A stretch of DNA of 64,000 nucleotides from Euborellia annulipes (taxonomy: Eukaryota > Arthropoda > Insecta > Dermaptera > Anisolabididae). The DNA is taken from the NCBI GenBank assembly GCA_023213315.1, contig JAKCPI010005067.1:62001-126000 (forward strand). The letters are read 5' to 3'. The translations under genes and the position numbers were made by a program. Below, piece by piece: positions 1 to 12,445 of this stretch (its first letter is position 1; every line of letters starts with the position of its first letter). The notes under the pieces were generated by a model. That model saw only the letters and a program-made list of their open reading frames with translations, was not told the DNA's origin and searched no databases.

Positions 1-263
1 CCGGATCTGAGAAATGTCCGGATTTTACTAATATGAACTGAAAAAGTGACCAAATTGGGGAATTTTCTTCCAAGTCGCACCTTAGGTGCCCCATAATATT
101 TATTTTTGAATTTAAAATGCTTATAAATCAAGTTAAGTTTGATAATATATTTCACGTCTCAGGATAGATAAAAACTCAGATTTCAGTGGCTAATTTTCAA
201 AAATTTTTCCATATCCCTCTGACCACCCGGTCGTCTGTCCGTCAGCCCTCAATAAATTATGGT
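1..263. mobile_element. Family A MITE, truncated by window edge
   Basis: The first bases (GGATCTGAGAAATGTCC) and the end (CTCAATAAATTATGGTA, to about 263) match the two ends of the longer copy at 15214-16133. The left end is cut off by the window. The longer copy has an 8-bp near-duplication at its flanks, so a hAT-type non-autonomous element is likely. Confidence 0.65.
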
Positions 264-859
264 ATGTTTAGGGAATTTTGACAAATTTTTAAATAAATAT
301 TATTGCCCGTGACCCGTGGCTCAGAGAGAAGACAGTAGCTTCTCGCTCCGGGGCCGGTCACTTCCGACTTTTCCACTTTTTATTAATTTACGAAAAGTCG
401 AGGGCAGTTGACTCTCGATTTATTTATTTTTTAATAAAACATATTTTTCTAACTTGAATGAAATTTAACATACAAATCAAAGATCAAAATATTATTTCTC
501 AAATAGTAGTTACGTATTGTTTGTTTTTATTTATTATGTCAAGTTTAAAAGAGAGAAGATTTTTCTCCACACTGATATTTCACTATTTTAAAACTAAGTA
601 AATTTGCTTTCGATTTATTTTGATTTGCTCTACATTATCTTCCATCTCTTCTCTATTACTGTAATTTTCGAGAAATCTCCCTAAGACAATCGGGGCCCAA
701 ATGCAAGAGATAGTTTGACAAGTTGGACAATAGGGGCAAGTTACAAACCACACACATACACTTAACAGTTATAGACACACTTGTACATCTTGTACTCGTG
801 TACTTCTGCAGAAAGCAGACACCTACGGGTCAGTTCCTTGCCAGGCCTTAACGTTTAAC
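264..859. other. AT-rich unique DNA
   Basis: I see no gene, repeat or strong signal here beyond short A/T tracts. Confidence 0.5.
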
Positions 860-1195
860 TTGGCTTGTCAGAGTCACCGGGAACCTCTTATCTCGGGGTT
901 GGTTTCGGATTCAGGGGGTGGCCGAGGGTGGATCCATCCCAGCTGGGGGTGGTTTCAATTGTGTCCATTGCATATGCAGGCCGCTAATTGGATGGCACAG
1001 ACCCTGGCCCTTCCTCTTGCCTGCTGCCTCCTTCCTCTGTTCACCCCATTCATCCCTTGGGCCCTTCCGACTGTTATCCCGTTCAACTCGAACGATAATC
1101 GCATCTCCTCGTCCTGACCATTCCATTCCTGACTCTGTTTCTGCCTCTGCCCTTTATTGCAAGCCAAATGCAGAGCTACAACTTCAAATTTCAAA
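860..1195. promoter_or_regulatory. GC-richer non-repetitive block, candidate conserved non-coding element
   Basis: This block is much richer in G and C than its flanks and is not repeated elsewhere in the window. It contains CTAATTGG (homeodomain-like) and TGCATATGCA. Short open frames on both strands (for example 918-1295 +) have no recognisable domain and run into low-complexity lysine codons, so I do not call them genes. The regulatory reading is inferred from composition only. Confidence 0.25.
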
Positions 1196-1569
1196 AAATA
1201 AAAATCTAGAATTAATTAAAAAAAAAAAATCTCGATTTAGAAAGATGCTCTTTTATTTCTTATATTGTGTTACTCTACTATTTTTTTGTTCTTAATCGTT
1301 TTTTTTTAATGCAGTAATAACTCGAATAGTACGGGTTTCAGTTTCACAGATTTTCCGGACTATTTGAAACTAATTGAGGAACTAACATACGATAATTGGT
1401 TACAAACAAATTCTTTAGCTTTTTAGTTTAAAATTTTTAAGAAAATTGTTTTAATTTTTTTTATTTTTCAAGTAAAAGACATTTTTTTTATTGAAAAAAT
1501 ATCAACCCGCACTAGATTGAAAATGGACTAATCAAAAAATCATCTGCTTTTTTTCTAAATAGCAAAAAT
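1196..1569. other. AT-rich unique DNA
   Basis: T- and A-rich sequence with homopolymer tracts. Nothing recognised. Confidence 0.5.
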
Positions 1570-1583
1570 TTATTTAATATTCT

Positions 1584-1839
1584 TCTTCTTCTTCTCTCCT
1601 CGCCGTGCCCCGCGATGCGGGGTCGGCGGTCTTCACTCTTTCCCTCCAACCTTATCATACGTTTTTACGACCGGGAGAAATAGGACAGGCCGGCCCGTCG
1701 CACGGTCTGACGCCTGTTGAAAAGAGGAAGAAAGAGACAAACATTTAAAGAACTGAAGGACTGCCTGTCCCAGCACGGGCAGCTCGTGGTCGCCATCCAC
1801 ATAACCACAAGATGTGGGCCCCTGATCAAAAAAAAAAAG
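1584..1839 (+). mobile_element. Poly-A retroposon (SINE or 5'-truncated LINE) with 14-bp target duplication
   Basis: The unit starts with CTT repeats and a GC-rich stretch containing CCCCGCGATGCGGGG, and ends in a poly-A tract just before 1840. It is flanked by the identical 14-mer TTATTTAATATTCT at 1570-1583 and 1840-1853. Poly-A plus a target-site duplication of this length is the signature of target-primed reverse transcription. No reading frame survives. The class (SINE or LINE tail) is not resolved. Confidence 0.75.
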
Positions 1840-1853
1840 TTATTTAATATTCT

Positions 1854-3096
1854 GAAAAGTTAATAAACAAAAAATTATTTGTTCTGAAGTTATGCCAATA
1901 ATAACAGAATTTTTTTTGTCTTTTCGGCATCTTAGGCCATATGAACTTAAAATGAGATCCAATTTAGAGATTATTTTTTTCGTTAATTTGCATTTTTTTG
2001 CTGGCACAATCCTCCTTAAAATTTTGGACCATATAATATGACGTAAAATTACAATTACCATTTGCTTACCATTCCCCAGGAGCCACAACAATTTGTACCG
2101 AATTTCCAACAATAAGCAATGTATATTATAATTTAAGAAATCAATAAATTCCCTCTCAATTATCTCTTTTTTAGCTTTTATTAAAATTTTTCTTCATATA
2201 TATATCTCCTCAATCTTTATTCATTTGTTAATAAGTCTAACTAAGCCTCATCAAATCTGATCTACATTTAACGTTTTTTTTTTAATACCATTTCGAATTA
2301 TAAATCGTCGGTCTTCATTAAAAAAAAACATCTTTTCTAATCATTATCAATCTACAAGATTTTAAAATGAACCTCCGCCCTGTTTCAAATTAATCAAAAT
2401 TAATTTCTTTCGCGCTGAAGGCATTAAAAAAATTAACTTTTTTCTAAACATGGTATTAAAATTAATAAACAAAAATAGGTCTCATTGAATTCTAACAAGA
2501 CGTGATAGGCTTATAATGTTTTGTATATCGTATGTTTTAACGACTTGCTTCTAGCGATCCTAAGAGATTAATTATTTCAAATCTCAGCTTGTGTACCCAA
2601 GATATAATTTGACTTTCATTACTTTGATATCTATCACTTTAAATAAATATTCATTAAATTTCGAAGTAATATAATATGCATTAATTAATGCATTTTATTT
2701 TTTACAGATTTGTAATTTAAATTTATTTTTTATACCATTAAATATATCCGTTTAGTAGATAAACCCCAATTTTTGTGGCTGCAGTGTGCCCTATGAAATG
2801 TAAAGGATGGTGTTGCCCTTCCTCCACTTAAACTATTGGCTGATAATTTATATTTAAAAATTTTTGTAGTAAATCAGGAGTAGGTTGCTTTGCCTTAAAA
2901 AAAAAAAAAAAAAAAAAAAAAAATACCAATTACTTAGTATTTTGAATTTCATTCTTTTGATATCACTAAATAAATATTCATTAAATCTGCAGCCTAAATG
3001 ATATGTATTCGATATTTTTTTTTTAGCATTATTCTTCTTTAAAATTTTTTGGCTTCGCTCATGGAGTATTTGGCCAATATCAATATTAAATTTGAT
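1854..3096. other. AT-rich unique DNA with SINE-tail trace and A27 tract
   Basis: Around 1911-1945 the minus strand carries the tail shared by the SINEs of this window (GGCCTAAGATGCCGAAAAG). A run of 27 A lies at 2897-2923. The 90-aa frame at 1840-2112 (-) lies across the AT-rich part and the trace and is not credible as a gene. Otherwise nothing is recognised. Confidence 0.5.
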
Positions 3097-3362
3097 TTAA
3101 TAGGAGAATTAAATTCACAAGGTTTTCTGTTTCAATAATATATTAATTTGATATTAACACTTTATACGTATTTCGACACCATATGTGTCATCTTCAGTAT
3201 GCGAATTCGCTTCTGAAGATGACACATATGGTGTCGAAATACGTAGAAAGTGTTAATATCAAATTAATATATTATTGAAACAGAAAACTCTGTGAATTTA
3301 ATTCTCCTATTAAAGCATAATGTTTCAACTAGAGCCAACGGTTACCAGTTTAAAATTAATTA
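3097..3362. mobile_element. Foldback element with 101-bp arms and hammerhead-like motif
   Basis: Arms at 3097-3197 and 3213-3313 are near-perfect reverse complements with a 15-nt loop that contains GCGAATTCGC. Both arms carry the motif CTGAAGATGACAC - loop - GTGTCGAAA. The sequence just after the right arm (3293-3362, with GTTTCAACTAGAGCCAACGG) recurs at 19350-19420 and twice in the duplication at 26488-28019, so it is part of a dispersed family. A Penelope-like origin is an inference from the ribozyme-like motif. Confidence 0.8.
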
Positions 3363-3899
3363 AATTTGTTGCTATTCGATTTATTTAGTTAATATTTCAT
3401 AAAGTATATAATTGAAAAACACTTATTTTTATTCAATGATATTTTTATTTATTGATGGTTTGATCATTTTTTACTTTTTCACTTACGAATTGGAGAAAGG
3501 ATTAAAATCGTTAAATAATTCGTCCTTGAGATATTTATGATTTTCGACTCCTGAGGAAAAAATTTGTTTGTCTGTCTGTTTCTCTCTCCGTGTGTGTGTG
3601 CGTGTGTACTCGATTACTTAAAAACGGCAACCAGCCAGATCGATAAAATTTTCTAAATATTACTTTAAAATCTTAGATCTGTATCAACTTTTAGAGTAAA
3701 TACGTCAAAATTTTAAAATCTATTCAAAGTTTTTATTTTTTTCATCCCAAGTTAATCTTTATCATCTCTTGTCATTTTTCCAAACTCCCATTCTCTATAC
3801 TAATTAAAATAAATAAAAAATCTTTATAAATATTTTTTTTTTTTTTTGAATTAGTAAATAAAGAAGAGAAAGGTAGAAAAAAAAAAGAAAGAAGGAAGA
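3363..3899. other. AT-rich unique DNA
   Basis: Contains a short GT-rich tract near 3590-3605. Nothing else recognised. Confidence 0.5.
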
Positions 3900-4115
3900 A
3901 TTTCCGGATTTTTCGGGCCGTGCTTTGATTGGCTCCTTACACTTGTGGAGGGGGCCGTTATCGTGGTGGGAGAGAGATCGTCCTGGTTGGAAGGGGGAGG
4001 GGGGGGGGCCTGTCGCGTGTTGGCCACGCGCAGGCAGGTGCGCCCTATTTTATTCAGAGACTGCATCCGAATTCCGGACAAGCCGTCCAGCAACCGGCAA
4101 CCGACATCCCAAAAC
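3900..4115. promoter_or_regulatory. CpG/GC-rich patch with inverted CCAAT box
   Basis: This patch holds TGATTGGCTCC (an inverted CCAAT box), a G-rich tract and a CAGGTG E-box at 4035-4040, in DNA that is otherwise very AT-rich. It could be a promoter or enhancer. Overlapping frames of 66-112 aa on both strands show no domain. There is no clear TATA element or initiator, so confidence is low. Confidence 0.2.
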
Positions 4116-5159
4116 AATCACTATTCGATAAAAAAAAATTTTTAACTTTAATAATGTTCATCATCAATCAAATTATTTTTAACATATATAATGTCGCTAC
4201 ACTTTCGTATTTTACTTATATTAACAGAATTGAACTAATTAATTGGGAACATCAACCATTAAATTAAAGAAATGAAACTCAATACGTTTCGTGTCAAATG
4301 TTGATGAGACAATATCACATTTCATTTTGTTCATGGCTGATCTTACCAATTAATTAATTCTTCACCTTTTGATATTCCTTAAAAGTTGCGTCATTTTTCA
4401 GATAGACCTTCTTTTTTACTTTTTTTCAATTGAATGAATAAGAAATTTAATTATAATGTAAAAAAAAACCCACATGAAAGAAAAGCAAAATTGTTTTCTT
4501 AATGATATATTATTTGTGAAAATAAAAAAAAATGTTGATAGCTAGGGTCAAGAAAAAATTTTTAATCTCGAGGATATCTTTCATCTGTCAAGGACAACAA
4601 AAAATAACAAATGAATATTGGTAATTAATAAGTAATTATTATAAAATATACTTTATTAACGGACCAAAACTCCTCAAACTATGCTGATTTTGGCAAGGGT
4701 GTAGGAAGGGAAAAAACAAAAAATAAAATTTTTTTATTTTCCCAAATGAGTTTATTTCCTAATATTTCAAAGGCACAAAGGCTCTTCTTCTTCAGAGGAA
4801 GCTGAAACAATCATAATGTTAACAAAAGTATTTTTTTTTTATAATAGTTTTACATAAAGGGCATTAGTTGTACTTCATTTTACACTCCGCTAACATTACA
4901 ATAACAGCCAAGGTTTTTTGTATCCAAGAAAGCCATGTCTTCGGTAACTCTTGAGAGCATTCTAATTTGATAATTCAAATACAATTTCATTTATTCTTTT
5001 ACTTTTTTAATTTAAATGTATTGATATAATAATATTAGTGAGAAATTTGGGGGCCCCGGCTTCTGATTCAGCCTTCCAATTTTGTTTTTGCTACAATGTT
5101 TATAATAATATATCGTTTAAAATAGCAAATTTGTGCGATGAGTTTGTGTTTATGACTAA
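4116..5159. other. AT-rich unique DNA
   Basis: Nothing recognised apart from homopolymer tracts. Confidence 0.5.
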
Positions 5160-5235
5160 ACAAAATTGCGCCCCTTGGACTCGAACCAGGACCTCAACGC
5201 TTTTGCGGCGGGCGGACTTTTCCCTTTTATTTCCC
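5160..5235 (-). repeat. tRNA-like SINE head fragment
   Basis: The minus strand carries a canonical pol III B box, GGTTCGAGTCC, at 5177-5187, followed by GGGGCGC. Upstream sequence does not fold into a full tRNA, so this is a SINE head or tRNA relic, not a tRNA gene. Confidence 0.5.
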
Positions 5236-5264
5236 TCCCCATTTGGTGTGAGCAGTATTTTTGT

Positions 5265-5408
5265 CAGATTAATTACTTGTGATTCCAAAGGGTCAAGGGT
5301 TCAGATCCCGTCCCATGCGAAGAATTTATTTCAATTGAATTAGATAGCAATCAATTGAAAAATAATAGAGACGGGGTCTAAATGGCCTCAGATGCCGAAA
5401 AAGGTCAA
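5265..5408 (+). repeat. tRNA-derived SINE, subfamily 2
   Basis: A B-box-like GGTTCAGATCC lies at 5298-5308. The body contains CAATTGAATT and the tail reads GGGGTCTAAATGGCCTC then GATGCCGAAAA. The body and tail match the minus-strand copy at 36744-36883. The tail also matches the other SINE subfamily in this window. Confidence 0.65.
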
Positions 5409-5819
5409 ATTAAATAAAAAGAGATGTTACCTTCTCTTTTATTAAGATTTTTTCTTGAAATAAATTTCAATGTTTTGCTCATTAATTAAAAGTCTTATTC
5501 CTAGGCAAATTTTTAATTAATTACCACATTACATCCACATATTCCAACTATTTAGATTAATTAAATAACTTATTTTTCTCAAATCATATAACAAATAAAA
5601 TATAAATTATCTTGTTAGCATTTAATCTAGAGCGTCTCATTAAAATCCTTAGGATATTACTAAAATTTATTGCAAAATATATAAACAAAATAAGATATAA
5701 CAAAATAGGTTTACGGGTACAATTCTAGTTTGTGTCTATTATTCGAGCTATTAAATTTTCAGAGTAGACATTAGAAAGTTTAATATTGGCCCGTCTAATT
5801 GTGCTTGTCTTTGTAGTTA
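5409..5819. other. AT-rich unique DNA
   Basis: Nothing recognised. Confidence 0.5.
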
Positions 5820-5965
5820 ATATGAACTCCCGTTTTGTCGGCGTTGGGAGCCAAAAGGGCCGGAGCCAACCATAAATCCGTCCTTCAAGAGGCTAATTAA
5901 AAAGAAGCGGCTCACCTCCTCGCTCATTAGGTCCTGTCATAATACACGGATTACTTAAATCAAAT
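5820..5965. promoter_or_regulatory. Complex unique patch, candidate conserved non-coding element
   Basis: Non-repetitive, balanced-composition sequence containing GGCTAATTAAAAAG (a homeodomain-type core) and CACGGATTACTTA. It lacks an open frame. The regulatory role is inferred from complexity in an AT-rich, repeat-laden background. Confidence 0.2.
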
Positions 5966-6680
5966 CTCCTCCTCTGCTCTAGTCCAGTTTCATCCTCAAT
6001 ATGCTGGAATAGTAGAAAAAAAATCAAATTTAAAGGCTTAACTGTTAGCTTAAATATCGCAAAATTTACAATTTATCTCTTAAAATGGCGTCAAATACAT
6101 TCCTTTATTTTTAGCTCCCACTGTTTTCAAAAATTAGAAAAAACCAATACCTCCATTATCTCTTTTATCTTTTGACATTTGATTTCATTTAGTCGTTTAA
6201 ATACAAATTTATTTAACGATAACCATCTATATATATAAAAATGAAATGGGAAAAATGTATGTATGTATGTATATGTTCTATAGAAATCCACAATTTTCAA
6301 TGAAGCTATTTGAAATTAAGTACAAACATAGTACATGAACCAGAGAGTAACGTAGTAATAATTTGAATCTCTTAAATATTTTGGAAAATTAATTATAATC
6401 AAATTTCTTCAATATGGGAACACAAAATCTACAAGTTAGCTTGGAAATTAGAGAGCCTCCTTTGTGCTCTGCGACCAGCTTTCTGGTTATATGACTAGGG
6501 GCTGTGAGAGGAGCTACACAACAGTTGACAAAAAGAAGAGCACGCATACGACTGACCCTTTAAACAGTCATAAATAGACCCTTTTCCCAGTCGGTACCCT
6601 CGCTTGAACTCAAGATCCTGCCTTAACATCTTAACACTTGCGTTGCAACAAGAAATATCCCAAATTGGTAAACTCCCCGC
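5966..6680. other. AT-rich DNA with small TGTA microsatellite
   Basis: A short (TGTA)n tract lies at about 6256-6272, after CTATATATATAAAAATGAAA, a phrase common at the ends of invertebrate repeats. The 6470-6600 stretch is of mixed composition. No gene is seen. Confidence 0.45.
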
Positions 6681-6758
6681 TGGGGGCGAGCAAGGGGGTC
6701 CAGGGGGCGGCCTCCTGGCTAGATGGAAAGCCCGCCGAAGGCGGGCTTTGCGACTAGT
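6681..6758 (+). repeat. GC-rich repeat F with terminator-like hairpin
   Basis: The unit contains AAGGGGGTCCAGG and a hairpin of the form AAAGCCCGCC-GAA-GGCGGGCTTT. A diverged second copy lies at 51402-51480 with the same order of parts. The family is not recognised. It is not a bacterial terminator in this context. Confidence 0.6.
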
Positions 6759-7805
6759 TCATTATAAAAGTCAATTACGTTTTTTTTTCACTAATATTTC
6801 AGGACCATTTCGATTTGTTAATTTTCCCTAATTGAACGCAATTAATTCCCTTTAATTAAGAGCGCATAATGCTAATTGCACTTGGATTTTTAAGCTTGGA
6901 CTTTTTGACTTCTTTTCAATTGGCTCATTAAAAAGAGAGTTCGGGAGAGAGAGAAAGATGAAGGAGTGAGGACAGAAGGTACAAGAAATACGAGCCACTT
7001 AAATACATTCTCGATTCAATTCTAAAGAGAAACAAAAACCTTTTTATGTAATTGATTTCCGAAACATCTCTTGATTGACTGTCACTTGACTTTTGGGAAT
7101 ATTTTTCTTTTAGTTTCCCACCGTTTTTTATACTTGTTGCTTATCATCAATTTAATTTATCCATCGAAATTTGATTAAAGGAGAGTAGGAGGGAAGCTAC
7201 GCATGTTTTTGCCCAAAAGATGGCGTTATGTTCTTAAAAAGTTACAAAAAAAAAAAAACACGTATTACGAAAATTTGCCAAGAGATGTCAGAATGGTATC
7301 TAATAATCTAATGCATTTGGTTGATTTTCATTGATCTTTTAAGAATGAATAATTTATAAATGTTATTATATAGGCCTATTATGTATAATTTATATAAACA
7401 TTAAAATAAAATTTATATAAATATAGGCCAGATATAGGCTAATAGCGGATCTGACTGTTAGACTAGCCTGCCATCTTTTACAAGAGTGCTGAACTATTTG
7501 ACAGTTAATTTTTAAATAAATTATCTAAGCTTACTTTAAATTTTTTTAAATTAATATGGGAATAATAATAATAAATTCATTTTTAAATTTAAAAAAATTT
7601 TAAAATTACTGTAACAGTTTGTTTTTCTGTATTTGTTGATAACAAAAAAATTAATTTTCATAATTTTTTATTAGGTTTATTAAACAAATTATTACTTTCT
7701 GTTCCAATAATCCCTTATGTATTTAATTCATTAAAATAAAACCGCATTCAAAAATTCCTTATAATAGTCTATTTTTAGAGAAAGTTAAAAAATGGTTGCC
7801 CGGAA
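6759..7805. other. AT-rich unique DNA
   Basis: Nothing recognised. Confidence 0.5.

Positions 7806-7859
<54 letters not shown>
7806..7859. repeat. Poly-G tract of 54 bases
   Basis: An uninterrupted G run in a very AT-rich setting. It could form G-quadruplexes. Its true length is doubtful because long homopolymers are often miscalled in assemblies. The frame at 7792-7992 that reads through it is spurious. Confidence 0.8.
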
Positions 7860-7860
<1 letters not shown>

Positions 7861-8999
7861 GGGAATGGATGGAGAATTTGGAAGAGATTTGTTTTATTTG
7901 TGTTAAGATGTATGATTTGTTTGTTTTTCAAAATAGAAAATATTCTTCTGATTATCAAAAATATTCAGTTTCGAAAAAATGTCAAAGAATAAAAACTTTA
8001 AAATAGAGTATTTATCATAATATAACAAAAAATTGAAAATTTCAAAATTTTCGAAAAAATTTAAGTAAAGACTACTTTCAAGTGACGTTTTACTCCAAAA
8101 GTAGATAGAAATCTACAATTTTAGTTAAGGAGCATATAAAATTTCATCGTTCTAGTGTTTGGTTTTAAGCAATCGTGTTAAATAACCAACGTAATTAAAA
8201 GAATATAGAGAAAGTCTCGGGGAAGTCAATCCATATTTTTTAAAATTAAGTTTAGATTGCCACTCCTACTCCCCCTTAAGAGAAAAAGACACATCAGTTG
8301 GAATTTTTTTTATATAGTCCTTACTCGGGAGATGCGGAGTATATTCTTAATACTAAAAATAATTTATAAAAAATTAATGTTAAAAAAAATCATAATAAAT
8401 TTGATATCAAGCTAAATTTCATACTCGTAAAGTCAGTCGCATATTATTTATTACAATTTATATTCATATAAAATAAATGATGTAATTGTCCAGATGTTTA
8501 AATAAAAAAAAACTATTTAATTATTAGACCTATATAAAAAAAAATCTTAGTAATTAGTGGATTTAAAAAAAGGTGAAAAATGAACAAATAAATTTTATAA
8601 ATTTTTTATGAAAAGAAAAGACTATATAAAAAAGTTTCCTTCGTGGCTGTTATGAAGTAGAAAACTCAATATTTCAACTCATTAATGGATTTTTCACTTA
8701 ATAACTCCTGTTCTGATCAATTGTTAAATGCTACAAAAGTTTTAATTCACATCCTTTCACCTTATCTATACTAATTTCGTATAAACATTCTTTTACTATA
8801 ATACATATATCTTTTTTTAAATGGCCCGGTTTCTCTTTATGAAAGAATTTCAAATTGACAATTTACAAAACAAATACAATAAATTTCTTTTGTAAATAGT
8901 TTTAAATTAAATAACGATTAATAATTCTCTCGCCATTTTATTAATGATTACAAACAACAACATCAGATGCCTATAGAAATTTGATTAATATCCAAACCT
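7860..8999. other. AT-rich unique DNA
   Basis: Nothing recognised. Confidence 0.5.
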
Positions 9000-9145
9000 T
9001 CGTCGTTGTCGCGGATTAATTAGATCTATTTCATATTTTCTGCACGTCAATTATCTCTGTTAATGATCCTTAATCTGGTCGTTGATGATTCATTGGCCTT
9101 TCAGTCAGGATTGAAGCCGGACTTGATCCTCTCTCTTATTTTTAT
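9000..9145. promoter_or_regulatory. Complex unique patch with GGATTAATTAG
   Basis: A balanced-composition stretch containing GGATTAATTAG, which combines an Otx/bicoid-type GGATTA with a homeodomain TAATTA core. No open frame and no repeat elsewhere in the window. Enhancer function is an inference. Confidence 0.2.
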
Positions 9146-10400
9146 TCATTATATCCATTTTCTTATTCTCCATGCCAGGAGTTTTGTATTCAAATGAGTT
9201 TTTTCTTTTAATTTAGATTCATATATATTACAATCTAAAAAAAAAAAATTGTATTTATTTATATTCAATTTGAATTTGATTTAGAGCTATCTATTAATTT
9301 CTTTCACCAATCATAACTTATTTGACAAATTGGTTTAAAGAATCAGGCTAGTTTTTTTGTCACTATTATTATTTTTTTTTTTGTATTGAATATGAATGGA
9401 AAATATATTTTCTAGGATGACAGAAATTTTATTGAAAGACGTATACTTCCTGAAACCATTAGACAAAGATGCATCAAATTATTTTCATTATTTTATATAT
9501 ATAAAAAAAAAAAGTTCAGGTTCATTAATTTTATTATGAGAAAGTTAAATTTCGGCTCTGATTTGAAACCACTCTTTTATGTCAAGGCATCTTTTAATTA
9601 AAATATATATTTTTTTGTCTTATATAAAGCCAATCAATGAATGAAAAAGGAGAGTGGTGGGGGTATAAGGAATTTTCTATTCTTGAATCGATGAGCTTCT
9701 TTTAAAAAAATAAAATTAATTTTTGGTGAATTTTCCCTGGAGGGAAGAGACCTTTTTTTTAGGGCGAACCATAAATGTCCGTAACAAAAAATAATCATTC
9801 TCAGCTATCGGGATATCGGTAGTTTGAGAAAAATCAAACAGCCTATCCTGATTCTACGGTCAGTACCACCATTACAAAAATACTCAAAATCGACTAATCG
9901 AGACAGAATTTGAGTATTTTGAATTCAAATAGTAATTTTTTTTTTTTTGTTCAGGCCTTTAGCGCAGAGGTTTTCTAAACTTTCTGCCACAAGGGCCAAA
10001 TTAGGACTTAAATATATTTGAAACGGGCCAAGTGTATATGAGAATTAAAAATCCCATTATGATTAAGATATCATTTACATACGATGTTTTCGATTCTTTT
10101 TTTCTTTTCCCCTCTGCCATCCATATTCGTCCATCGTCGGGTGGTGGGGAGGAGGGTTTCAACTCTTCGTCTTCGTTTTTCCTCTTTTCTAAGAATTGGT
10201 CCCTTCATGGAATTAATGAAAATTTTAAAAAGTAATTCTAAAAGTTAGTCTATTCGTTCGTTTTGTTGCTTCAATGTTCTATATGATTTTTTTTGTAGAG
10301 TCGTCTCCTTTGGAATCTTTTATATTACACGGGTGTCTGGGTGCTGGAAGATTGAGAGTCTGGATTGGTCCTTGGGTGCTCCTTCCAGGAAAACTTTTCC
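9146..10400. other. AT-rich DNA, slightly GC-richer near 10100-10400
   Basis: The 67-aa frame at 10032-10235 is unremarkable. Nothing is recognised. Confidence 0.45.
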
Positions 10401-10910
10401 GCTCCTTATTTTTCAATAGATTTTTGTATTTCTAATTTATTTTTATATTATAAAATTAGAAAATTTTATATTGTTAAAGTTTAAAATAAAAATTATAATT
10501 AATTGCTATTGAAGGGGTATTTATAAAAAAATTTATATTATTTTTAATTAAATATTTTTCTTATTTGTTATTTTTTATTTATGTGGATTTATTTTTTTTT
10601 TATTAAATAATATTTTATTTTTTATTTGTTTTATGATTTGTAATTTATTGAAAATTTTTCTTTTTTATTTATTTAATTTTTTTGAATTTTTATTTATTGT
10701 TTTTGTATTATTTTATTTTATATGTGAAGGTTGGTGTTTTTTGGATGGATTTTTAATTTTGATCAGCTGTACATCTCCGTCAAATACAGATCTATAATTA
10801 TTTTTCTGGATTAACTCTCTTTAAAATAAAGATCCGTTTCAAATTTTTTTTTTTTTTTTTTTTTTGGTTTTTTTTGTTTTTTTTTTTTGTTTTGTTTTTT
10901 GTTTTTTAAC
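10401..10910. repeat. Strongly T-skewed stretch and poly-T/TTTTG tract
   Basis: The + strand is dominated by T over several hundred bases, ending in long T runs at 10841-10905 interrupted by G. No coding signal. Confidence 0.6.
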
Positions 10911-11949
10911 AAAACCTACAGCTACAATCCTCGTCACTCTATGACCAAAATTTTTTTTTATCTTCCTTCCCCTTTTAAATTTTATCCTGAATTACAAAGG
11001 CGATCTTCAATAAATTAGTGGAACATTTCTTATCTTAAAGCTCTCAAATCATGACTTAGAAATTTTATTTATTTTTTATAGAAACAATAATTATTATTAA
11101 AAGAATAAGGATTGAAATAATTATTATTAAAAGAACAAGGATGGAAACACTTTTGCTTCTCACTATACTAAATAAATGTCAAAAGAAACTCATATAAAAA
11201 TTATTTTTCAATACATATTAATTTGACTTTAGCTTTCTTCTAATGATGTTAAAGAAATTCCCTCGAGCATATTAAATAAACATTAGCAAGATATCCAGAT
11301 AAAAAAAAAAAAAATTAAAACCCACCTGAAATTTTGTCTGGTCTTGAAATCAGTGGGGTCTGCGCTTTAGGATCATTTTTTTGCAAAGAATACATGATCA
11401 AGTATCTATTAATTATTTTCTTATATAAATATCCTCAATTATCTTTTTTTTTCCTTAATTTTATTGGCCATTAACCATTAATAATATTAGATAATTATAT
11501 ATAAGTTGGATCATAGCGATATAAAATTAAAGAGGAGGGTCCAAATATTTGCAGGGGGGTCCGATGTATTTGTCGTAACAAATGAATGTAATTTAATATG
11601 ATTTTCGAATCATGATTATTTTTTTTTAAATTCCTTATTTATGTTATGTTATTTACATATATTCTATCAAAATAAATATCTGAATAATTTATTATCTTGA
11701 TGACTTCAATTTAATATTTTTCAGCAATTTAAACAAAATACCCATCTTTGGAATTAATTGCAAATTAAATTTAATGGAATACTTTATTAGTGTTTTAGTA
11801 TTTATTTTTTCAATCTTTATATTTTAATGAATCTCACCATATATAGTAATAACTTATTTTAAAAACTGTAATATATTTAGGTATATGTAAAGTTACATAA
11901 ACAACATGATTTTAATCAATATATTTTTTTAAATAAATTTTTTTGATAA
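10911..11949. other. AT-rich unique DNA
   Basis: A short imperfect duplication (ATAATTATTATTAAAAGAA) occurs near 11085-11145. Nothing else recognised. Confidence 0.5.
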
Positions 11950-12445
11950 CACTAGTCGACAAGGTTTTTTTCACAAGATATCTGATTAGTGAACCTAGTG
12001 CATTTTTTCATTCTGAATTCAGATATGTAGTTAGAATTTTTCCATCAGGCACAGTTTTAGAGATATAGAGCAAAATAGATTTTAGTCGAAAATGGGCTCT
12101 AAAACGGCTTTTATTTAGAATGTTCCAATTATTTTTAACGCGACACCCCGTCAAATTATGCAGATAGTTAGAATACATATAAATTTTAAGTTTCATCCCA
12201 ATCGGAGGTCATTTAGACGAGCCGCAAACGGCTTAAAGTTTAGAAAAAGCGAAATTTTCAAGATTTTTTTTGCTTTGGTCACCCCTAATACAATTTTAGA
12301 TATCCCTGAATGCAAAAAACATATATTTACGATATTCTATAGTTCTTTGGCTTTCTAAAATTCATTCATTCATAAAAATCTGCTAATTATTAATGAAATT
12401 ATTAACAAAAACGTCAGCAAAGAAAAAACACAAGTACACTCACTC

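Noticed and set aside
918..1295. 125-aa frame in the GC-richer patch
   Set aside because: No domain, ends in poly-A derived lysines, and competing frames overlap on both strands.
6726..6749. Bacterial-type terminator
   Set aside because: The context is eukaryotic and the hairpin is part of a dispersed repeat.
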